The notes under the pieces were generated by a model, which was given only the letters and a program-made list of their open reading frames with translations, did not search any database and had not been told where the DNA came from. The position numbers and the translations under genes are program-made. A stretch of DNA of 64,000 nucleotides from Dendrobium chrysotoxum (taxonomy: Eukaryota > Streptophyta > Magnoliopsida > Asparagales > Orchidaceae). The stretch lies in NCBI GenBank assembly GCA_019925795.1, contig CM034304.1, positions 7,379,471 through 7,443,470 on the forward strand. The letters run 5' to 3'. Shown here piece after piece: positions 1 to 7,748 of this stretch (position 1 is the first letter of the stretch; every line of letters begins with the position of its first letter).

Positions 1-641
1 CAGTACGATTTAACATCGTACAGTACGATCGATATATAATTAGAAACCAACGTTTTATTTCCTGATTAGGGAGATAATTTTGGCAAGTTATTAATTAATC
101 GTACAGTACGATACATATCGTACAGTACGAATAGTTCATAAAATCAAATTCGAAAACTTACCAAACTTATTCTGGCGGCTAGGGTTTCACAATTACAAAT
201 CATCGTACAGTACGATCTATATCGTACAGTACGATAAGTTTGTAAATTTAATCAATAGAGAATTAGCCGTTGCCTGATTATTTTCAATTAATCGTACAGT
301 ACGATCAATGATCGTACAGTACGATCTGTTTTTAAAAAATTAATCATTTTAAAAGAAAAAATATCCCCCTGTGTGTGTGCATTGTTGCTCCTTTCACATG
401 CATGCTTCTGTGGCAGACTCAAAAAGAAAAAAAATTAAAGAAATAAAAATTACAGACTCTTCAACATCCTATTCTACCCAATTTGAGTCTCCAGCAATCT
501 TTAGCAGTGTGCATCTGACCTGAAATGTTAGTTCTCATATACAAAGATTAACCATTTGTAATCTAACTGAAGTCTATATTTACTCAGTAAATATTAGTTG
601 TCACCATCAAAATTAAGTGCTCGGGATCCTGGATTCCAACA
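1..641 (-). repeat. Element 1 3' LTR (partial)
   Basis: It is the same as 9066-9706 except at 4 of 641 positions (52, 363 and two near 440-460), with no gaps. On the minus strand it starts TGTTGGAATCC, directly after the polypurine tract. It carries four pairs of the palindrome with core CGTACAGTACG; the first is cut by the window edge. The rest of the LTR (about 1.3 kb) lies before position 1. Confidence 0.95.
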
Positions 642-655
642 ATCTCCCCCTTTTT
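642..655 (-). other. Element 1 polypurine tract
   Basis: On the minus strand this reads AAAAAGGGGGAGAT and abuts the LTR start TGTTGG. This is the usual plus-strand primer position for LTR retrotransposons. Elements 2, 3 and 5 carry the same tract at the same place. Confidence 0.9.
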
Positions 656-969
656 GATGGTGTCAAATAATATTTTCTGATGTACAGATGTTCTGACTTC
701 TTTAGCTCCCCCTCAGAAGAGTAGCTTATAAATTTTCAAATAGGAGGAGAAGAAACAGTTTTTTTTTTTTTTTTTTTTTTTTATTATAAAAAAAATACAA
801 CAACAAGATAAAAAAAACTGAGAACAAAAACAACCAATTAGCATTTAATAGTAGGCAAAAAACATAATACAACACACAGAAAAGTCTCCCCCTTTTGACA
901 ACACCAAAAAGGGAAGAAAAAGAAAAAATAAGTACAGCAAAAACAGAAAACAGAAACATCTACAACAAC
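656..969 (-). other. Region between ORF3 and the polypurine tract, with a second PPT-like tract
   Basis: No gene is seen. It holds a run of about 24 T (759-782) and a second purine tract at 885-896, read on the minus strand as AAAAGGGGGAGA. Duplicate PPT-like tracts upstream of the real one also appear in elements 2, 3 and 5, so they look like a property of the group. Confidence 0.6.
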
Positions 970-2088
970 CTAAAAATCTGGATCCTGATCCGGAGGTGGC
1001 GGTGGAGGGTCGGGAAACAGCTGGTGGTACTGATGAAGGGAGGCGAACTGGTGATCGATCGATTGGAAGCGCTCCCTAAACCATTTCATATCCGTGTCAT
1101 GCTCCTGATGCTGCTGAGTAATGTGAGCATCCAACCGAGTCTCCAGACGATCAAGTCGTCGAATAATGTCATCGTGAGGGTAGTCGGGAGGTGCAAGGCC
1201 AGGTGGTTGGAGTGGTGGTGGCGGAGGTGCGTCAGCAGGAGCATCAGCCTCCTCGTCATCAAACTCGGGATCGGCGGGAGCGGCCCCCCGATGGAACAGG
1301 ATACGAAAGGAGGCATCCGAGTAGAAGATGGGAAGGTGATCAAGAGGGAGCGGATAATGAAGTTGGTATTTTGCATCTAGGATATAGCCAATGACATGCC
1401 CTAAAGCAAGGTTCAATTTACGACGGGCACCTGGATAGCGGAAGGCAGACAAGGTATGAATGTAGTCGAATACCATTTGGGCTTCATTGAATTTTGTGCC
1501 CGACATAATGAGATAGGTGACGACAGACAGTAGGGGAGTGATATGGATGCGATCTCCAGCCTTAGGTATAATAGATGTGCGTAGGACATGCTGGATAACG
1601 CGGGCATTTTGATTTAAGGTTTGGACCAGTGGTAGGTGTTGATTTGAGGGGACACCTCTAAGGGTCATATTGACGGACGTCCAATCATAATCGTGGGAGA
1701 TCATGGATTGGGGTCGAGGGCCTTCAGAGGACAGCCCTATGTGCTCAGCAATGTCGTCGACGGTGATGACGACATTCTGTTTACAGACATACGAGGTGAA
1801 AGTGGTGTTTTCAAGGTTAATGCGGATATTTGCAAAAAACTCAAACATAAGTTCAGAGTGAAACGGAAAGGCGAGAGTCAGAAGAAATTGAAGGGTCGTG
1901 GAAGCGAACAGAGGCATCACCTCAAAACTAAGGGCGGCTTGATTTAACATGCGGGAGGGAGTGAACTTAGCTTCCTTGATTTTGTTATACGCTTTATCGT
2001 CCGCGGCGGAGAGAAAGCGATCATCGAAACGCCGAGTGGAGGAAGAGCTCCCGACGATCATACGACCGCGCTTACTGGACCCAGACAT
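970..2088 (-). CDS. Element 1 ORF3: envelope-like / putative plant transposon-domain protein
   Basis: This is an intact 372-residue ORF starting MSGSSKRGR and ending DQDPDF. The N-terminal 30 residues are basic and Ser-rich. Residues about 40-250 resemble the 'putative plant transposon protein' domain common in plant retroelements, with a hydrophobic stretch near residues 60-80. The C-terminal part is acidic and proline-rich (runs of P near 285-300), then a heptad-like segment (about 310-350, predicted coiled coil) and a second proline run. Sireviruses such as SIRE1 are known for an extra ORF after pol called envelope-like; no membrane-fusion role is shown and none is evident here. I see no clear signal peptide and only a weak candidate membrane segment. 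Element 2 carries a broken homologue at 18837-20161. Expression route is unknown; the spacer upstream carries the same palindrome pairs as the LTR. Confidence 0.8.
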   Translation of the reverse strand: MSGSSKRGRMIVGSSSSTRRFDDRFLSAADDKAYNKIKEAKFTPSRMLNQAALSFEVMPLFASTTLQFLLTLAFPFHSELMFEFFANIRINLENTTFTSYVCKQNVVITVDDIAEHIGLSSEGPRPQSMISHDYDWTSVNMTLRGVPSNQHLPLVQTLNQNARVIQHVLRTSIIPKAGDRIHITPLLSVVTYLIMSGTKFNEAQMVFDYIHTLSAFRYPGARRKLNLALGHVIGYILDAKYQLHYPLPLDHLPIFYSDASFRILFHRGAAPADPEFDDEEADAPADAPPPPPLQPPGLAPPDYPHDDIIRRLDRLETRLDAHITQQHQEHDTDMKWFRERFQSIDHQFASLHQYHQLFPDPPPPPPDQDPDF

Positions 2089-2814
2089 TGTGGACGAGGG
2101 GATTGGAAGAATGAGAGAAAATCAGATTGATTGAAGGTGAGGAGAAATGGCTAAGAGTTCCTCTCGTTTTATAGAATTTGGGGTATATCGTACAGTACGA
2201 TCGATAATCGTACAGTACGATATGCGCAATAATGTCGTCTGGACGACTTTTCAGAAAAGTGAGTCAAATCGTACAGTACGATCGGTATCGTACAGTACGA
2301 ATGTGAGTGTGAGGCGTTCGTCCCAATGAGTCGTCTGAACGACTTTTGACCAAAAGTGTTCGTACAGTACGAACAGGTATTCGTACAGTACGATGGGCAA
2401 TAATTTTCGTACCGGCCGATTTAAATTCGTCCTAATCTGTTTGCCACGTGGATCGTACCGTACGATCGGGATGTTCGTACAGTACGATGACCAATAATTA
2501 CTATCGTACAGTACGAGTAGTGAATCGTACCGTACGATGTGTATAAGACATGAAAGATCTGGATCGTGTAGGGAATGAACGGCTGAGATTTGAGGGATTG
2601 GAACCTGATCGTACAGTACGATAGTGTATCGTACAGTACGATTGTCAGAGAAGATCAAGGTTTGTGAGCAACATGGGAAGAGGATCAGGAATCCAATTTT
2701 TTGTTTGTTTTTTTTTTTTTTTTTTTTGTTTTAACAACAAATACAAATCAACCACAAAAATTTTTTTTGTTTTGTTTTTTTTTTTTTTTTTGTTTTTTTT
2801 TTTGTTTTGTTACA
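2089..2814 (-). promoter_or_regulatory. Element 1 pol-ORF3 spacer with six palindrome pairs
   Basis: There is no long coding frame. At 2186-2645 there are six pairs of a 13-15 bp palindrome. The core CGTACAGTACG (or CGTACCGTACG) begins near 2189/2209, 2270/2289, 2361/2382, 2454/2476, 2505/2526 and 2610/2630, giving spacings of 19-22 bp. Two further palindromes of the type GTCGTCTGGACGAC occur near 2234 and 2330. From 2697 to 2811 the plus strand is a series of T runs (A-rich RNA on the minus strand). The same pairs occupy the LTR upstream of its TATA box, so this may be a second promoter, an enhancer or an RNA structure. That is inference. Confidence 0.7.
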
Positions 2815-4941
2815 TTAGGCGTGAATGTCTATGACACCTAATTTGGTGCGTATAGTGCTAAAAGTGTCATAGCCTAATGGTTTTGTGAAGATGTCCGCCA
2901 ATTGATCTTCAGTAGCAACGTGGTGTAGTTCAATATCGCCTTTGGCTACATGATCTCTAATGAAATGATGTCTAATGTCTATATGTTTGGTTCGTGAGTG
3001 TTGAATTGGATTTTTGGATATGCAAATTGCGCTAGTGTTGTCACACATGATCGGAATCGTTCCTACAGGTAGTCCTAGATCTACAAGCTGTTGTTTTAAC
3101 CACAACACTTGTGCAACACAGCTACCTACCGCTATATATTCCGCTTCGGCGGTGGATAGGGCTACTGAATTTTGCTTCCTACTGGACCATGAAACTAATG
3201 ATTGTCCAATGAATTGACAAGTGCCAGAAGTGCTTTTTCTATCTACCTTACAACCTGCAAAGTCTGAATCGGAGTATCCTAAGATTTCAAACGAGGTGCT
3301 GTGTCTAGGATACCAAATTCCTAAGTTCGGGGTGCCTAGAAGATATCTGAGAATTCTTTTGACAGCAGTCATGTGAGATTCTTTCGGGTCAGCTTGAAAA
3401 CGGGCACAGAGGCACACACTAAACATTATGTCTGGTCTACTGGCAGTCAGATAGAGAAGCGATCCAATTATTTCCCTATACCTCTTTTGATCTACAGACT
3501 TCCCACTGGGATCTTTATCCAATTGAATATTAGAGCTCATGGGTGTATTCATAGCCTTAGCATTGTCCATTTCATATTTTTTCAAAATATCGTTGACGTA
3601 CTTAGACTGGCTAAGAAACGTTCCACCTTCCGTTTGTTTTACACTAAATCCAAGGAAGTAACTAAGTTCACCCATCATGCTCATTTCAAACTCGTCGCTC
3701 ATTGTTTTTGAAAATTCATTACATAGGTTTTTCTCCGTCGATCCGAACAATATGTCATCTACATAAATCTGAACAATGAGTACTTCAATTCCTACCTTCT
3801 TCAAAAATAAGGTGGTGTCCACACTACCCTTTACAAAGCCTCTATCTAGTAGGAACGTACTAAGTCTTTCATACCAGGCTCTAGGTGCTTGTTTTAACCC
3901 GTACAGTGCCTTTTTCAGTTTAAACACGTGGTTTGGAAATTGTGAGTTTTCAAACCCCGGAGGTTGCTCCACATACACATCTTCCTTGATTACTCCATTC
4001 AGGAAGGCACTCTTTACATCCATTTGATACAGCTTAAAATCCCTAAAACAAGCAAAAGCTAACAGTACCCTGATGGCTTCTAGTCTAGCTACCGGAGCAA
4101 AGGTTTCTTCAAAATCTATTCCTTCAATTTGGTTATAACCCTTCGCTACTAGCCTAGCCTTATTTCTTACTACTATGCCTGAGTCATTCATCTTATTTTT
4201 AAAGACCCACTTAGTTCCAACCACACTTTGCTCTTTAGGCCTTTTGACTAATTCCCATACATCATTCCTAACGAATTGGTTCAACTCTTCTTGCATTGCT
4301 AGGATCCAAAATTCATCTCCTAAGGCTTGATCTATACTCATGGGTTCAATCATAGATATGAATGCAGAATGGCTAACCTCTTTCCTAAGTCCATGCCTAG
4401 TTTTTACCCCTTCTGATGGGTCTCCTAAGATCAGCTCTCTAGGATGACTAGAAGAAAATTTCCAATCTTTAGGCAGATGTTCCTGAGGTTCCGCTCTAGT
4501 CTCTATGGTAATGGTTTCTACTCCCCGTATAACCTCAACTTCTTCTTCTTCATGATTAGGTTCAGATGTCTTATTGGATTCATCAAATACTACATGAGTG
4601 GACTCTTCTACTACTAGGGTTCTCTTATTGAATATTCTATAAGCTTTACCTACAGATGAGTAGCCTAGGAAAACCCCTTCATCTGATTTAGGATCGAACT
4701 TTCCTAAGGGTGACTTGCCATTGATTAGGATGAAGCATTTGCACCCGAAAACGTGTAAGTGGGAAAGATTGGGTGTCCTACCCTTAAGCAACTCATAGGG
4801 TGTCTTATTAAGTTTGGATCTAACATTTACCCTGTTTAATACATAGCATGCGGTATTTACTGCTTCTGCCCAAAAGTATCTAGGGAGAGTGTATTCAGCT
4901 AACATAGCCCTAGCAGCTTCAACTAACGTTCTATTCTTCAT
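2815..4941 (-). CDS. Element 1 pol, C-terminal part: integrase tail, reverse transcriptase and RNase H
   Basis: This is an open frame of 708 residues; coding homology extends upstream to 5016. It opens at the end of the integrase core (motif KNRTLVEAARAML just after the catalytic Glu) and continues through the integrase C-terminus (motif HVFGCKCF, then FLGYSSVGKAYRIF). RT begins near residue 215 (QALGDEFWILAMQEEL) and has the copia active-site motif YVDDILFG near residue 390. RNase H follows, with SDSDFAGCKVDRKSTSG near residue 550, LSTAEAEYIA, and DNTSAICISKNP near 640. It ends GVIDIHA. Length and motif order match an intact copia RT-RH. It copies the RNA genome into DNA in the virus-like particle. 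Confidence 0.95.
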   Translation of the reverse strand: MKNRTLVEAARAMLAEYTLPRYFWAEAVNTACYVLNRVNVRSKLNKTPYELLKGRTPNLSHLHVFGCKCFILINGKSPLGKFDPKSDEGVFLGYSSVGKAYRIFNKRTLVVEESTHVVFDESNKTSEPNHEEEEVEVIRGVETITIETRAEPQEHLPKDWKFSSSHPRELILGDPSEGVKTRHGLRKEVSHSAFISMIEPMSIDQALGDEFWILAMQEELNQFVRNDVWELVKRPKEQSVVGTKWVFKNKMNDSGIVVRNKARLVAKGYNQIEGIDFEETFAPVARLEAIRVLLAFACFRDFKLYQMDVKSAFLNGVIKEDVYVEQPPGFENSQFPNHVFKLKKALYGLKQAPRAWYERLSTFLLDRGFVKGSVDTTLFLKKVGIEVLIVQIYVDDILFGSTEKNLCNEFSKTMSDEFEMSMMGELSYFLGFSVKQTEGGTFLSQSKYVNDILKKYEMDNAKAMNTPMSSNIQLDKDPSGKSVDQKRYREIIGSLLYLTASRPDIMFSVCLCARFQADPKESHMTAVKRILRYLLGTPNLGIWYPRHSTSFEILGYSDSDFAGCKVDRKSTSGTCQFIGQSLVSWSSRKQNSVALSTAEAEYIAVGSCVAQVLWLKQQLVDLGLPVGTIPIMCDNTSAICISKNPIQHSRTKHIDIRHHFIRDHVAKGDIELHHVATEDQLADIFTKPLGYDTFSTIRTKLGVIDIHA

Positions 4942-5016
4942 TTCTGCTATTCCATTTTGCTGAGGAGTTCTAGGGGCAGAGAAATTATGTTCTATTCCAA
5001 CCTCTTTACAAAAAGA

Positions 5017-5310
5017 TTAAAATTTATCATTCTCAAATTCCCCACCGTGATCACTATGAATTGTTGAAATTACACATCCTAATTTCCTTTGAATCCATGT
5101 GGAGAAAATTCTAAATTCTTCAAATGACTCACTCTTATGAGCTAGGAATTTCACCCAAGTAAACCTAGAGTAGTCATCTACTATTACAAACCCATACAAC
5201 TTCCCTCCTAGGCTGGCTGTGCTAACAGGTCCGAACAGGTCCATGTGGAGAGTTTCTAATGGCCTAGTGGTGCTGATATCCTTGATTGCATGAAAAGAAG
5301 ATTTAACCTA
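5017..5310 (-). pseudogene. Element 1 integrase core segment bounded by two stops
   Basis: This piece carries the integrase catalytic core with DLFGPVSTASLGGK and the second acidic motif SDHGGEF. It is in frame with the protease segment upstream and the RT segment downstream. A TAG at 5308-5310 precedes it and a TAA at 5017-5019 ends it, so continuous translation would need suppression or the copy is broken here. The TAG codon has exact counterparts in elements 2 and 4 (TAA in both), which is unusual for random decay. Confidence 0.85.
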
Positions 5311-5829
5311 TTTTCTTAACTGGCAAGCATCACAAAGATGGTCCTTAGTAAAGTCTAACTTTGGTATGCCTCTAACTAAGTCTTTCTGTGTGATGTTCCT
5401 AAGTGTTTTCATACTAGCATGGCATAGTCTCCTATGCCATAGCCAAGAGTCATCTGCTATTGTTTTCAGACACAAAGAGTTTGAGGTTTCAATGCAGTTC
5501 AAGTCTATCATGTAAACATTGTTTATACGTTTTCCCTCTAACACAAGTGAATCATTTAAACTAATCATGCATTTGTTAGACAGAAATTTTATATCAAAGC
5601 CCTTGTCACATAATTGACTTATACTTAAAAGATTGTGCTTTAAACCATCCACTAAAAGTACATTCTCAATAATTAAATTTTTAGTATTTCCAATGATACC
5701 TGAGCCCACCACTTTTCTGGTGGTGTTGTCTCCCAAAGTTACCTTGCCTCCTGACCTGGCCTCCAGTGTCACGAACTGCTTCATGTCTCCAGTCATGTGT
5801 CTCGAGCAGCCACTGTCCAGGTACCACAT
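5308..5829 (-). CDS. Element 1 pol, N-terminal part: aspartic protease and pre-integrase zinc domain
   Basis: The ORF starts MWYLDSGCSRHMTGD, where DSG is the retropepsin active site (residues 5-7). The pre-integrase domain follows, with WLWHRRLCHASMKTL and LCDACQLRK supplying the H and C ligands of the HHCC zinc finger. It is in the same frame as gag (both minus-strand frames are multiples of 3) but separated from it by TGA (5872) and a TAG 12 bases on. A 10-bp hairpin sits over its start. The ORF ends at the TAG shared with elements 2 and 4. Confidence 0.9.
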   Translation of the reverse strand: MWYLDSGCSRHMTGDMKQFVTLEARSGGKVTLGDNTTRKVVGSGIIGNTKNLIIENVLLVDGLKHNLLSISQLCDKGFDIKFLSNKCMISLNDSLVLEGKRINNVYMIDLNCIETSNSLCLKTIADDSWLWHRRLCHASMKTLRNITQKDLVRGIPKLDFTKDHLCDACQLRK

Positions 5830-5857
5830 GCTCTCACTAGGTCTTTTGTGAGAGCAT
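5828..5857 (-). other. Hairpin at the element 1 gag-pol junction
   Basis: The arms ATGCTCTCAC (5828-5837) and GTGAGAGCAT (5848-5857) are perfectly complementary over 10 bp around a 10-base loop. It lies 15 bases past the gag stop and covers the AUG that could start protease. The same hairpin, slightly decayed, is at 23927-23956 in element 2 and 61661-61684 in element 4. The bases just before it read TTGTAG or TTTGCAG, resembling a 3' splice site. Confidence 0.75.
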
Positions 5858-5871
5858 CCCTACAATGTCAA

Positions 5872-7689
5872 TCATGGATTAGCTTTGGGAACCCAAGTGA
5901 GTTTGGGTTCCACATCATGCTTATATGAATGAAATGTATGCATGTTATGCTGTGATGATTGCGATTTTGGTCTCCACACTAGATGTGTCCTATAGTGAAT
6001 TGAGCACGTGCGAGCTATGTGACCTAGCATGCCACAAGAATAACATCTAACACCTGGAAATGGGTTCACTAATCTACGAGGGTGGTAGAGCCTATTTCTG
6101 GGTTTGAATGATGCATGCCGTACTGGTTTTGAGTGAGATGATTCACATGGTGGAGGATGAAAGAATTCAGCAAACGTGGGAGGTTTTTTGTTATTCTCGT
6201 ATGCATGAAGTTTTTCATTTAAGAATTTGTTCTCTTGGTTAAGACTAGCATATTCGAATCTCAATGCATGCTCACTACTACTAAGTTCCCCTAATAGTTC
6301 TTCTAGTTCCTTAAATGCATTATCTAATTCAACATGTGATGATTTCAAGGTTTCATGTGCAGTGGTTAACTCAATATGCTTCTTGTTTAATGCATCGTAT
6401 TCATCAAGCAACGACATATGATCTCTATCTAAGTCAGAAAAATTTTTTACTACACTAGCATGTTCCTTTTGTAAAGTACTAAACTCAGTATTAAGACTAG
6501 CATGCTTTTTCTTCAATTTTCTATACGAGTCATGGATTTTTTCAGAAATAACAAGCAGTTCATCGTAAGACAGTTGACATACCTCATCTTGATCTGATTG
6601 ATCAAGATTATCATTAGTCATAAGACACAGATTTGTTACCTCCTCCTCTGCTTCTTCTTCCGATGAGTCTGAGGCAGAGTCGGCCCAAAAAGCTTTCTGA
6701 GTCTTAAACTTGCCCTTCTTGAACTTAGATCTTTCCTCACCCTTCTCCTTGGTTTGATGAGTTTTGATGTTGGGGCAATCAGCTCGGAGATGACCGGGTT
6801 TCCTGCACTCAAAGCAAATTGTTTCAGATGCAACCTTAGTATACTTTGAGTTCTTACCTTTGTTCCAATTGCTTTGATGATGGCGCTGCTTTCTTTTCAG
6901 AAAATTTTTGAACTGACGAGTCATCAAAGCTATGTCGTCATCTTCCTCCGCTGCTGAGCTGTCACTTTCAGAATTGTTTGCTTTTAAAGCCACTGCTCGC
7001 TCCTTTTTCTTTTCACCTGCATCACTTTGTCGTTGACTCACTCCTTGCTCGTAGGCAATGAGTGACCCAAGCAAATTATCAATAGAATAGACATTTAGAT
7101 CTTTTGACTCAGTTATTGCAGTGATTTTAGCATCGTATGAGCTAGGCAAACATCGCAGTATTTTGTTTACTTTTTCTGAGTTAGACAACTCTCTTCCTAA
7201 AGCATGCAGTGATGTTACAATCTGGGTGAATCGAGTGTACATGTCAGTTATAGTTTCACTAGGTTTCATGCGGAACAGTTCGTAATCATGTAACAGTATG
7301 TTCAACCTAGATTGTTTGACCTCACTAGTTCCTTCGTACGTGATACACAGTTTGTCCCAAATTTGTTTACCAGTAGTACACGTTGATACTCGCATATAGT
7401 CTTCTGATTTTAATGCGCAAAAGAAACAGTTTAGACATTTAGCATTCAGTTGTGCAAATTCTCTATCCTCAATGCTCCATTCATTAAATGACAGTTCAGT
7501 TTTCACTCCATTCAACATACGAAACGGTGCAGAATAACCTTCTTGGACTAACATCCACATGCGGTAATCTAAAGACTGTAAAAATGTAGACATGCGTATT
7601 TTCCAAAAATCAAACGGTATGTTGTCAAATAAAGGTGGACGAGTTATGGAATAACCCTCCGCAGTGTTACGGTTACCAAATTGAGCCAT
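5872..7689 (-). CDS. Element 1 gag polyprotein
   Basis: This is an intact 605-residue gag starting MAQFGNRNTAEGYS 46 bases after the primer site. Residues about 25-230 form the copia gag (UBN2/DUF4219-type) domain, with QIWDKLCITYEGTSEVK and LHDYELFRMKPSETI. An acidic, Ser-rich linker follows. The first CCHC knuckle, CFECRKPGHLRADC, is near residue 290. A long heptad-rich coiled coil spans about 370-490 (many 'HASLNTEFSTLQKEH'-like repeats). A second knuckle, CYSCGMLGHIARTC, is near 550. It ends WVPKANP then TGA. Gag builds the virus-like particle and binds RNA; the extended coiled coil and second knuckle are typical of Sireviruses. Confidence 0.95.
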   Translation of the reverse strand: MAQFGNRNTAEGYSITRPPLFDNIPFDFWKIRMSTFLQSLDYRMWMLVQEGYSAPFRMLNGVKTELSFNEWSIEDREFAQLNAKCLNCFFCALKSEDYMRVSTCTTGKQIWDKLCITYEGTSEVKQSRLNILLHDYELFRMKPSETITDMYTRFTQIVTSLHALGRELSNSEKVNKILRCLPSSYDAKITAITESKDLNVYSIDNLLGSLIAYEQGVSQRQSDAGEKKKERAVALKANNSESDSSAAEEDDDIALMTRQFKNFLKRKQRHHQSNWNKGKNSKYTKVASETICFECRKPGHLRADCPNIKTHQTKEKGEERSKFKKGKFKTQKAFWADSASDSSEEEAEEEVTNLCLMTNDNLDQSDQDEVCQLSYDELLVISEKIHDSYRKLKKKHASLNTEFSTLQKEHASVVKNFSDLDRDHMSLLDEYDALNKKHIELTTAHETLKSSHVELDNAFKELEELLGELSSSEHALRFEYASLNQENKFLNEKLHAYENNKKPPTFAEFFHPPPCESSHSKPVRHASFKPRNRLYHPRRLVNPFPGVRCYSCGMLGHIARTCSIHYRTHLVWRPKSQSSQHNMHTFHSYKHDVEPKLTWVPKANP

Positions 7690-7734
7690 GGATCTTACGT
7701 TTCTAGGTTTTCTAAAACACTATTTTGAAACCCC

Positions 7735-7746
7735 GCTTTGATACCA
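7735..7746 (-). other. Element 1 primer binding site
   Basis: The minus strand reads TGGTATCAAAGC, two bases after the LTR end (CTTTCA then AG). It matches the plant initiator-Met tRNA 3' end (canonical TGGTATCAGAGC) except for one base. Element 4 has the same A variant; element 2 has the canonical form. Confidence 0.9.
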
Positions 7747-7748
7747 CT

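Noticed and set aside
895..1380. Plus-strand ORFs opposite ORF3 (895-1380, 1191-1394, 1693-1947)
   Set aside because: They are shadows of the minus-strand 372-codon ORF3; no domain.
2186..2645. CRISPR-like regularly spaced repeats
   Set aside because: The repeats are palindromes in pairs with uneven gaps, there are no unique spacers of equal length, and the context is a plant retrotransposon.
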